Below are positions 47,739 through 56,164 of a DNA stretch of 64,000 bases, in pieces. The stretch spans positions 1-64,000 of the forward strand of contig CANQVE010000007.1 of NCBI GenBank assembly GCA_947627205.1, given 5' to 3'. A program made the position numbers and the translations under genes. Below the pieces are notes generated by a model that was given only the letters and a program-made list of their open reading frames with translations, searched no databases and was not told the origin of the DNA. The stretch comes from an uncultured Clostridia bacterium. Lineage in GTDB: Bacteria; Bacillota; Clostridia; Oscillospirales; Ruminococcaceae. Numbering within the stretch: the stretch's first letter is position 1; every line of letters begins with the position of its first letter.

Positions 47739-48355
47739 CCGTTAACACCCTTTCTGCTACCTATAGTATGCTGTTCTTCCTTCATCAAGATAAGTTTCAA
47801 AACAAGATTTACAACCAGCAGAACGTTTGCAACCGCAAGTATAGCAAAAACTATGTAACCTGCGTCAAACCAGAAAGTTGAATCGGTATAAAGTCTGCCC
47901 CATTTTTCGGAATATACCTTCATACCTTCAAAGTCAACCGTAGTCAAAAACTGCTGTTTGTATTTTTCAATAATCGGAAGCGCCCAGACAGCCGCCCCGC
48001 AGCAAGCTGCGACAGACAAACCGACTGAAACAAAGTTACCGACATAATATTTCCTGCGCGAATGTGTACACAGGATAAACAAAACCAACGAAACAAGTAT
48101 CAGTCCAATTCCCACAAGCGTTAGCTGTGAATTGAACTCCTGCATATCATAGTATATTACGGCGCCTTTAACGTGTTCGTAATACTCTACGATCTCGCCC
48201 TCATCATTATATTCACTGAGGTCAAGGTCAATAGCCGTACCAAGGCTGTCGTAAATATCGGTCATAAACCCTAAAGAATAAATGAATACAAGTGCGGACG
48301 CAATAAGCACAACAAAGCAAATTACCCGCTGAAAAATCATTTGTTTTTTATACAT
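47735..48355 (-). CDS. Membrane protein of unknown function in ABC/pectin locus
   Basis: 206 aa, about 4 TM segments; ATGA overlap with the next gene. Confidence 0.7.
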   Translation of the reverse strand: MYKKQMIFQRVICFVVLIASALVFIYSLGFMTDIYDSLGTAIDLDLSEYNDEGEIVEYYEHVKGAVIYYDMQEFNSQLTLVGIGLILVSLVLFILCTHSRRKYYVGNFVSVGLSVAACCGAAVWALPIIEKYKQQFLTTVDFEGMKVYSEKWGRLYTDSTFWFDAGYIVFAILAVANVLLVVNLVLKLILMKEEQHTIGSRKGVNG

Positions 48356-48496
48356 AGAAGACCTTCCTTTTATGTTGGGGAAGAGGAGGTTCTCTCCCCT
48401 TCCATAACAACATAACGTGGATTTTGCGTTCGCGTGCGCCCTTTCGAGCGCACGTTCACGCGCTTGTTAGTTTTGCATGAATAAGGGGGTTGCTAA

Positions 48497-50719
48497 TTAA
48501 AGAGAGGTATAGTACTCTTTAAGTCTGTCCCAAGCAGCATTTCTGGTTTCGAGAGCCTGGTCGCCGCCCCACTCCTTAACCTTAGCAACTGCGCCGGCAG
48601 CGTCAGAGAATGTATCAGAGCCGTAGCCCATTACAATCAGATCAACGAGTAAGTTCTGCTTTTTGCTTGAAGTTGAGAACATTGTAGAAAGGTTACCATA
48701 GTCGTTGATTGTCTGAGACTCAGCAGAGGTCAGAGGAAGAACAGTAGGAACAGAGGTGTACCAAGCGTTGTCCGCAAGAGCAAGCTCAGGGTGCTTGATA
48801 GTGCCGAGTGCGATAGCGTTGGAGATGTAGCCTGCGCCCTTCTTACCTGCGTCACAAGTGCACTGATACTCAAATGCCTGGCTCTTTACGAAGCTCAGAG
48901 TAGAACCGATGTAGTAACGAGCGTAGTTGGTGTAGTTGCCCTTACCGATATCCCAGAGATCCTTTGCGTTCTGGTCGGAAAGAACAGGCCACTCTTCGCC
49001 GTTGAAGTTAAATGTTTCGTCCTTGTAGAATTCCTTAGGACCATAGGACATAAGGATCATACCTTCCTTGCTGTATGCATAGTCAATGATAGTAAGGAGT
49101 GCCTTAGCCTTATCATTAAGCTCAGCAGCTGTCTTAGGAACGTTATCCTTTGTATAGCCGAGACCTGCAAGAGAGATTGCCCAACCGTCGGTCTTAACTG
49201 AACGCCAAGACTCGGTAAATCTCATAAACTGCTCGCCTGTGCCGTCATTCCATCTTGCAACAGGAACCATAACAGCGGTGTACTCTTCGCCTTCCTGGAG
49301 CTTTGTCTCATTGTAGAGGGTCTGAGTCTGGCTGTAGTCGTAGTGCATAAAGCCTGCGTCATCAGCAAGATAGTTTTCGGTCTTTGCATTCTCATCTGTA
49401 CCGGTGATGAAGCCTTCGGAGATAAGACCTTCCTTAGCCATCTGGTTCATTCTTTCGAGAGCTACATAAGTATCCTGCTCGGTACGTGCGTCATGGAGCT
49501 TGTTGTCGTTGCCTACATAGAGGTAATCCTGTCTGGACTCAAGACCACGAACGCCGAAAAGTGTTCCTGCAAAGCGGAACATATCAACACGACGCTGGTT
49601 GTTGGAGTCTTCACGAGAGAACAGACCTTGAACCTTCTTGCCGTCAGCATTAAGTGTAGCGGAGTTGGAAACTACGCAGCGGAGAAGAGCTACGAGCTCA
49701 TCAGCGTCCCAAGCAGCGTTCTGACCAACAAAGAGGTTAGAACGTGTCTCGCCGTAGTAGCCGTTGTAAGTAGCGTCGATGTACTCACGGAGCATCTTTA
49801 CAGCATTCTTACCGTCCATAGCGCCTGCTTGGTTCATCTTATCAACGATGTTTCCGTACTTGCTGTAATCCTTAGTGATGGTCTCCTTGTCGGAACCGTC
49901 GAGCTTAACAACATCAACAGAAACTGTGCCGCTTGTAGGCATATAAGGCTGATAAGCATAATCCTTGAGCTGGTCGCTTGTGGTGATATCGGATGCATCA
50001 GCAGGACCGTCGAGAAGTTTAACTACCCAGTCGGTTCTCATAAGAGGCATACGCTCGATATCGTTTACACCGTCGAAGTACGGTGAGAAGTAGATAGCGC
50101 CCTTGTTCTGACCTGCAACCGAGCCTGTGATAGAAAGACGAACGATCGGGTTTCTGTCGAGGTAAGCCTTGAAGTAAGGCATACTGTCAAGATACTGACC
50201 GATGTTGAGGAGCATTCCGTCGCTTCCTGCCGCAGAAAGCTCTGCTGCACCACCTGCAACGAAATCGACCTGATCGAGCTGATCCTTCCATGCAGCCCAT
50301 TCCTGTGAAGCACTACCTGCACCGGTAAACTTATTGGTGAGCTTGACCTTCAGTGTGTCCTGAAGAGCAGCCCATGTAGGCTTGAGGTCGCCTGTATGAT
50401 AAGTCTTGCCGTCTGCAAGTGTTACGCCATCTCCGGCAGTACCTGCATCAAATGTGATACCTGTGTTTACCTTGTTGTAGCCACAAGCCATACGAATCTC
50501 TGTGCCGTCAGCATAGGAAAGTGTAGCCTTCCAAGCCGCGTCCGCAGAAGGTCCTTCTGATCCACTATCCGAAGATGTATTATCACCGGAAGATGAGTCA
50601 GAGTTCTGTGAATTGTTGCTTGTGCTGCTATTGTTTTGGGTGTTGTCGCAGCCTGCAAGAACTGTTGTTGCAAGCATTGACACCGCCAACAATGAAGCAG
50701 CGAGTTTTGTTTTTTTCAT
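48497..50719 (-). CDS. Extracellular solute-binding lipoprotein (large, 740 aa)
   Basis: Lipobox MLATTVLAGCDN; Ser/Asn/Asp-rich linker; upstream of lpl-type permeases. Confidence 0.9.
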   Translation of the reverse strand: MKKTKLAASLLAVSMLATTVLAGCDNTQNNSSTSNNSQNSDSSSGDNTSSDSGSEGPSADAAWKATLSYADGTEIRMACGYNKVNTGITFDAGTAGDGVTLADGKTYHTGDLKPTWAALQDTLKVKLTNKFTGAGSASQEWAAWKDQLDQVDFVAGGAAELSAAGSDGMLLNIGQYLDSMPYFKAYLDRNPIVRLSITGSVAGQNKGAIYFSPYFDGVNDIERMPLMRTDWVVKLLDGPADASDITTSDQLKDYAYQPYMPTSGTVSVDVVKLDGSDKETITKDYSKYGNIVDKMNQAGAMDGKNAVKMLREYIDATYNGYYGETRSNLFVGQNAAWDADELVALLRCVVSNSATLNADGKKVQGLFSREDSNNQRRVDMFRFAGTLFGVRGLESRQDYLYVGNDNKLHDARTEQDTYVALERMNQMAKEGLISEGFITGTDENAKTENYLADDAGFMHYDYSQTQTLYNETKLQEGEEYTAVMVPVARWNDGTGEQFMRFTESWRSVKTDGWAISLAGLGYTKDNVPKTAAELNDKAKALLTIIDYAYSKEGMILMSYGPKEFYKDETFNFNGEEWPVLSDQNAKDLWDIGKGNYTNYARYYIGSTLSFVKSQAFEYQCTCDAGKKGAGYISNAIALGTIKHPELALADNAWYTSVPTVLPLTSAESQTINDYGNLSTMFSTSSKKQNLLVDLIVMGYGSDTFSDAAGAVAKVKEWGGDQALETRNAAWDRLKEYYTSL

Positions 50720-50810
50720 TTTTGTCCTCCTTTAGGATTGTTTGTTTGAGACATTATTGTCTTACTTATATATCAACCGCTCAATGCGTGTTGACAGCAA
50801 ATGAATTTAA

Positions 50811-51698
50811 TTATTTTACACCGCCGGCGTTTACGCCCTTTGCAAAATACTTCTGAATGAACGGGTAAATAATAAGGATAGGAATGATCGAGCAAATGAT
50901 CATCGCGTAGATCAGCGAGTCGGGAGCGTAGTTTTCGTTCCAACCTGCCATTTGTTCGGGATCCTGATATTTTTCGAGGTTATTACGGATATAAACCATG
51001 AGCGGGTGCTCGTTTGCATTCTTCATCATGGTCTTTGCCCAGTAGTAACCGTTCCAACGGGATATTCCGAAGAACAGCGCGACAGTCGCGATTATTGATT
51101 TGCTCATCGGTATGTAAACGCGCCACAAAACCTGCATTTCGGTTGCGCCGTCTACTATTGCCGCTTCTTCAATTTCGGAGGGAACACCCTCGAAAGAGTT
51201 TCTCAAAAGGATTATGTTCATGGCAGCCATACCCATTGCGATAACGACCAGCCACTTGTCGTCCGTGATACCTACAGTACCGAAAACTCTCTGCGTATCC
51301 AAGTAGTTCAAATACTGAGGAACAGTACCTGCGCTGAACCACATTGTAAATACGAGGAAGAAGTTGAAGCCCTTGCGGAAGAGGAGGCGCTTTTTAGAAA
51401 GTGCATAAGCGCCGAGTATCGAGAGAACAAGCTCCCAGATAGTTCCGTAGAATGTAAGGAACAGGGTGTTTGTATAGCTGTTCCAGAACATATTGTCGTT
51501 GAACATTCTCGCAAACGCTTCAAACTGAATGTCCTTCGGCAGAAGAACGACCTCACTGTACTGGACCGCTCTATATCCGCTTATTGACGCGGAGATCGTG
51601 TAGATAAACGGGTACAGACAGCAGATCGCAAACATCGTCAACAGCGTGTAGCTGATGATCTTAAAAACGAGCTCAGATATTTCAAGTTTTCTTTTCAT
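50811..51698 (-). CDS. Carbohydrate ABC transporter permease (LplC type)
   Basis: EEAAIVDGATEMQVLWRVYIPMSKSI EAA-loop. Confidence 0.92.
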   Translation of the reverse strand: MKRKLEISELVFKIISYTLLTMFAICCLYPFIYTISASISGYRAVQYSEVVLLPKDIQFEAFARMFNDNMFWNSYTNTLFLTFYGTIWELVLSILGAYALSKKRLLFRKGFNFFLVFTMWFSAGTVPQYLNYLDTQRVFGTVGITDDKWLVVIAMGMAAMNIILLRNSFEGVPSEIEEAAIVDGATEMQVLWRVYIPMSKSIIATVALFFGISRWNGYYWAKTMMKNANEHPLMVYIRNNLEKYQDPEQMAGWNENYAPDSLIYAMIICSIIPILIIYPFIQKYFAKGVNAGGVK

Positions 51699-51713
51699 AA
51701 ACGGACCTCTTTT

Positions 51714-52793
51714 TTAATAGAGTGATACGTCAGACGCCTTGCGCGCTACGGTGTTTGCACCGATAACCAGCAACATTCCGACAACGTTGTTCATCATTTC
51801 TGCCGCAGAAGCAAGTCCCTTTCCGGGGCTTACGCCACCGCCCGTCGCACCCTCGCTGTTGACACCGTATCTGATAGCGAATGTCGAAACAACTTCACCT
51901 GTCTGATATGTATCGGTGTTGTACAAGAGGATGACCTTTTCGTATCCTATGCTAAGGAGCGAGCCTATTCTCGTGATAAGCATGATAACTATTGTTGAAA
52001 GAATGCTCGGAAGAACAACGTATCTCATCTGTGCCATCTTGCCTGCGCCGTCCATCTGTGCGGCTTCGTAGCTTGTCGGCGAAATAGCGATTATCGCGGC
52101 GAAGAATACGATACTGTCATAGCCCGCACCCTCCCAGATACCGCTTATCTGGTAGATCGCGCGGAAATACTGAGGCATGTGGAGAAGACCTCTCATAGCC
52201 GTTTCATGGTCGATAGCGCCGATAGCTTCGAGCATCTGCGAGAGAGCGCCGACACCGGACATCTGTCCGCCCGCTTTAACGAGCATCACTATGAGCGAGG
52301 TCATAACGACCGTTGACATGAATTTAGGAAGGTAGGTCGCTACCTGAAGTACGCTGCGGGCAATGTTTGAACGGATCTCGTTAAAGAACAGCGCGACGAT
52401 TATGGGCGTCGGGAAGCCGAACAGCAATCCGTAAAAGCTAAGCAGGAACGTATTACGGAACGCGCGCCAGAACTCCGGAGAGATCGAGCTCATCGCGTTT
52501 CCGAAAATCAGCGTTTTAAAATGCGAGAAACCGACATAATTCTGTTCTGCAACAGATTTGATTACGTCGGGCATCTTAAAGCACCCGAGAAGTTCATACA
52601 TCGGGAAATAACGCCAGAACAAGAAAACGAGGATCATCGGGATCAGCATAAGATACAGACGCCAATCCTTTAAAACCGTTCTCAGAACGTTCAGCCAATG
52701 ATGTTTTTCGACATCATCGCGAACAGCTTGCTCCGGATCTTCGATGTATGTGCCGCTTTCTTCATCGAAAATCAGATAGTCACTTACTTGCAT
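51714..52793 (-). CDS. Carbohydrate ABC transporter permease (LplB type)
   Basis: YEAAQMDGAGKMAQMRYVVLPSILST EAA-loop. Confidence 0.92.
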   Translation of the reverse strand: MQVSDYLIFDEESGTYIEDPEQAVRDDVEKHHWLNVLRTVLKDWRLYLMLIPMILVFLFWRYFPMYELLGCFKMPDVIKSVAEQNYVGFSHFKTLIFGNAMSSISPEFWRAFRNTFLLSFYGLLFGFPTPIIVALFFNEIRSNIARSVLQVATYLPKFMSTVVMTSLIVMLVKAGGQMSGVGALSQMLEAIGAIDHETAMRGLLHMPQYFRAIYQISGIWEGAGYDSIVFFAAIIAISPTSYEAAQMDGAGKMAQMRYVVLPSILSTIVIMLITRIGSLLSIGYEKVILLYNTDTYQTGEVVSTFAIRYGVNSEGATGGGVSPGKGLASAAEMMNNVVGMLLVIGANTVARKASDVSLY

Positions 52794-52846
52794 CTTTGAA
52801 ACCTCCTAAATGCGAATTTTGTATTATCGAAGAATGCAAATCAATG

Positions 52847-53560
52847 TTAAAGATAGTTTTCCCCGTCAGCTCTTTTTCTTTCACTGTCGGTTCGGATTAT
52901 ATAATGTTTCTGGTCCTCAAACAGACCGTCGGGAACTCTCGAAATAAGTACCACTATTACCGTAAACAAAAGCGTTATCGGATCGCTTACAAAATAACCG
53001 AGTATCGACGCTGCGCTTCCTCCGAATATAAGGCTCACCGCCCACCGACCGACCTGTGCCAAAACGAACATCAGAACAGCGTATATTCCCGTCAGCCACC
53101 ATGTCTTGCGGATCTTTTCCTTGTCCACAAACTTGAACATCAGAAGCCCCAACAGCATAAAGCAGTTTCCGACGCAATATACCGCGATCTTCTCAACGTC
53201 AAATCCCGTAAGCACCACGCTGTAGGCAAATCCGCCCGCTACAGCCTGTATTGCCGCAAAGCCGTTCCACCTCATCATAACGATGCTTGTTACTGCTATC
53301 GTCGTAGACAAACAGTAAATTTCATGCGGGAACCACTTATTTGCGGCGAGCGTCACGACAACTTCTATGACGACCGCGATAATTGTCCAGATAACGAGGT
53401 CTATAGTTCTGTACCGTCTGAACGATGCGCCTCCGTCATTCTCTTCTTCTTCAAAGCTATCCATTAAACCCGCCCTCCGCTCAGAATAAGCCGCACTTCC
53501 GAATTGTTTCTTCGGCTGCGGATAACCTCCTCGGAACTGCGAGAAAGGACTCCAAGACAC
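52847..53560 (-). CDS. Membrane protein of unknown function at head of ABC/pectin locus
   Basis: 237 aa, charged N-terminus then about 6 TM segments; start uncertain. Confidence 0.65.
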   Translation of the reverse strand: MSWSPFSQFRGGYPQPKKQFGSAAYSERRAGLMDSFEEEENDGGASFRRYRTIDLVIWTIIAVVIEVVVTLAANKWFPHEIYCLSTTIAVTSIVMMRWNGFAAIQAVAGGFAYSVVLTGFDVEKIAVYCVGNCFMLLGLLMFKFVDKEKIRKTWWLTGIYAVLMFVLAQVGRWAVSLIFGGSAASILGYFVSDPITLLFTVIVVLISRVPDGLFEDQKHYIIRTDSERKRADGENYL

Positions 53561-53697
53561 ACTTATTGTTTATTCGGTCAATAATCTTCTATTTGAGTAT
53601 ATCACATTATAGCGCTCATTTCAACTGTTTTTTGAAAAATTGTCAATAATGCATAATTTTTTTTTCACTCATTAAGCAATATTAACATTTATTTTTT

Positions 53698-53728
53698 GAA
53701 AACGTTGTAACATTTTGACAACATTTTC
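53698..53728. promoter_or_regulatory. 31-bp inverted repeat in the leader region of the pectin operon
   Basis: gaaaacgttgt-N9-acaacattttc (one mismatch between arms). Confidence 0.55.
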
Positions 53729-53862
53729 ATATTTGTATAATTACCGCCGACCATAGTTGTAAAGCCATTTTTCTATTAAATGAACATAAACACAAAGTGT
53801 GAATTAAATTGCTCTTGTTTTTCATTAAATGAACAAAAACAACACTTTCTAATTCTTTTCTT

Positions 53863-53891
53863 ATTATACCACTGTTTTTTCCATTTGTCAA
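53863..53891 (-). promoter_or_regulatory. Strong candidate promoter of the pectin operon
   Basis: TTGACA-N17-TATAAT on the minus strand. Confidence 0.7.
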
Positions 53892-53898
53892 TAATTTT

Positions 53899-54230
53899 AG
53901 AGGCTAGAGGCAAGAGTTGTAAAGGAAAGGCTCTTTGATTAGTGCTCCCCTATAAACTCTTTATTTCAAAACCTTATTTCACTCAATAACGCACTCTCGC
54001 CCAATCCCCCCTGCCCTTTTAGAGGTTAGAGGTAAGAGGTAAGAAATTTGGGGAACTTTCGGGAGATAAGGTTATTTGGTATTCAGAGAAAGAGGCTAGA
54101 AGCTAGACGCAAGAGGCTAGCGTTTAAACCCTAGCCTCTTATTTCTTTTATATGTTATATTCAACAAACAGCCTTTATACTTGAACTCTTGCCTCTTGCC
54201 TCTTAAATTCTAGCCTCTAGTTGCAGTTTT
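53899..54230. repeat. Cluster of agaggtaag/agaggctag heptad repeats in direct and inverted orientation
   Basis: agaggctagaggcaagag, agaggttagaggtaagaggtaag, agaggctagaagctagacgcaagaggctag, cttgcctcttgcctctt. Confidence 0.8.
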
Positions 54231-54279
54231 TTGCAGTTAAAAACATCCTCTTAATAATAATCGGAAAGGGGGTGGGAGA

Positions 54280-54591
54280 ATGTCCGATGAATTTATCAGC
54301 AGAAGCGAACACGACGAATTCTGCCGACGGCTCGACAGTGAGAACGCGCGGCAGAACCGCCGCATAGAATTGTTAGAGGAGAATATCCGCGAATTGGCAA
54401 CTCTGACTACTTCTGTAGAAAAACTCGCCGTAAATATGGAAAGCATGCTTCGCGAACAGGAGGAACAGGGTTCGCGGCTGAAATCTCTCGAAAGCCGCGA
54501 CGGCGAGAAATGGCGGCAGGTAGCAGGTTATACGATAACAGCCGTTATAAGCCTTTTGCTGGGCTATCTGTTTACACATATTATTATATAA
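54280..54591 (+). CDS. XhlA-like small coiled-coil/TM protein
   Basis: Coiled-coil region then one C-terminal TM (TITAVISLLLGYLFTHIII); first gene of lysis-like cassette. Confidence 0.7.
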   Translation: MSDEFISRSEHDEFCRRLDSENARQNRRIELLEENIRELATLTTSVEKLAVNMESMLREQEEQGSRLKSLESRDGEKWRQVAGYTITAVISLLLGYLFTHIII

Positions 54592-54603
54592 GGAGGAACA
54601 ACT

Positions 54604-54819
54604 ATGAAAATTGACTGGAAGCGAAAGCTCACGAGCCGAAAGCTGTGGATAGCTGTTGCAGGGTTTGTTGCGGGAATTGTCGTTATGTTCGGCGGTTCCG
54701 ACGAAACGGCAGGTATGATAAGCGGCGCGATACTAAGCGGAGCGGCAGTTGTCGGATACATTTTCGGCGAGGGACTTACGGATATGGCGAATTCGCAGAA
54801 AGGAGGTGACGAAAAGTGA
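54604..54819 (+). CDS. Phage-type holin
   Basis: 71 aa, KLTSRKLWIAVAGFVAGIVVMFGG..., two TM segments. Confidence 0.75.
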   Translation: MKIDWKRKLTSRKLWIAVAGFVAGIVVMFGGSDETAGMISGAILSGAAVVGYIFGEGLTDMANSQKGGDEK

Positions 54820-55820
54820 ATATAAAATACGCAGGGATAGACGTTTCCTCTTATCAGGGGAACATTGACTTCAAAGCCGTAAAGGCGGGAAAGCTGAAAG
54901 ACACTCCCGTCTCGTTCGTGATAATAAGAATAAGCGCAGGTAAAAATCCCGACACACGCGCAATTGCCAACATAAATCAGGCTCTCGAAGCGGGGCTTCA
55001 GGTAGGCGTTTATCACTATTCGACCGCGAGGGACGCAGACAGTGCAAAATCCGAAGCGGAGCTTTTATTAAAGCTGATAAAAGAGAACGATCTTGACGGA
55101 AAGCTCTCTCTTCCCGTTGCTTTTGATATTGAAGAAAATGACGTTTTAAAGCTCGGAAAAGCCGTCTGTACGGAAATTGCCAAAGCATTTATGGATACCA
55201 TAGCGGCGGCAAATTACCAGCCCATGCTTTATACTTATGCGGCGGCTTATAATGCTTATTTCAATAAAGATGAGCTAAAAGACTATCCGCTCTGGGTTGC
55301 GGCATACATTCCCGAAAAAACGCTCAACAGCACTTTCGGAATAACAAACTATGCTTTATGGCAATTCGGCGTTGCGGGAAATCCCGACTTTGACCTTGAA
55401 GTTATAGGCTCTGTGGCGGGAGTTAAGGGGCAGTGTGACGTTGACTATATGTACTTAGACCTTGCGGCAAAGATAAAAGCCGAGGGGAAAAACGTATTCC
55501 CAAAAGAAAACGGCACGAGCTATACGCTGACGATAACGGGCATACCGACCGAGGATAAGGCAAATGAACTAAAATCTTATGCCGAGAGTTTAGGCTACAA
55601 CGGAACAGTCACCGAAAACAAGACAGTGCTGTCCGTAGGCGATAAGGTTATGATGCAGGAAAATGCGCCTGTTTACGGAACAACGGACAAATTCGCGAGC
55701 TGGGTTTATACAACGCCTCTTTATGTCCGTCAGATAAACGGAGACCGCATTGTTGTATCGACTCGCACAAGCGGAGATGTAACAGGCGCGGTGGACAGAA
55801 AATACCTTATAAAGTTATAA
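54816..55820 (+). CDS. GH25 lysozyme (endolysin-like) with C-terminal additional domain
   Basis: YAGIDVSSYQGNIDF, VGVYHYSTARDADSA, DIEENDVLKLG, ALWQFG. Confidence 0.92.
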   Translation: MNIKYAGIDVSSYQGNIDFKAVKAGKLKDTPVSFVIIRISAGKNPDTRAIANINQALEAGLQVGVYHYSTARDADSAKSEAELLLKLIKENDLDGKLSLPVAFDIEENDVLKLGKAVCTEIAKAFMDTIAAANYQPMLYTYAAAYNAYFNKDELKDYPLWVAAYIPEKTLNSTFGITNYALWQFGVAGNPDFDLEVIGSVAGVKGQCDVDYMYLDLAAKIKAEGKNVFPKENGTSYTLTITGIPTEDKANELKSYAESLGYNGTVTENKTVLSVGDKVMMQENAPVYGTTDKFASWVYTTPLYVRQINGDRIVVSTRTSGDVTGAVDRKYLIKL

Positions 55821-55871
55821 TATCATCGGGGGAAGTTTTGTATCACACGTTGCTTTGCTGACCACACGCTG

Positions 55872-56080
55872 TCAGTATACAGTGTAAAGTGTAAAGTGTA
55901 CAGTAGAATGTGTCCGCCTTTCGGCGGACATTTTTTTGATTGTTTTTAGTCAATAAGCACACAAGCCTAACATTACGGTTACGCAAAAAACGTTTCAGTC
56001 CGATAACAATCTTATAATGTCTGCGCTAGCAGACACCATTTACTGAATACTTTACACTTTACACTGTCTACTGCGGTCCT
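55872..56080. repeat. acagtgt/aaagtgt heptad element with inverted ends
   Basis: tatacagtgtaaagtgtaaagtgtacag at one end and ctttacactttacactgt at the other. Confidence 0.75.
55910..55939 (+). terminator. Intrinsic terminator after GH25 gene
   Basis: tgtccgcctttcggcggacattttttt. Confidence 0.85.
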
Positions 56081-56164
56081 CTCTTTACTCTATTGAATGA
56101 CAAAGTGCTGTCAATATGCATACTTTTCTCCTCACTCGAATATCATAGCACCGGGGGTGGAATT

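Noticed and set aside
54280-55820. Complete prophage
   Set aside because: Only lysis-type genes are present; no capsid, tail, portal, integrase or replication genes in the flanks.
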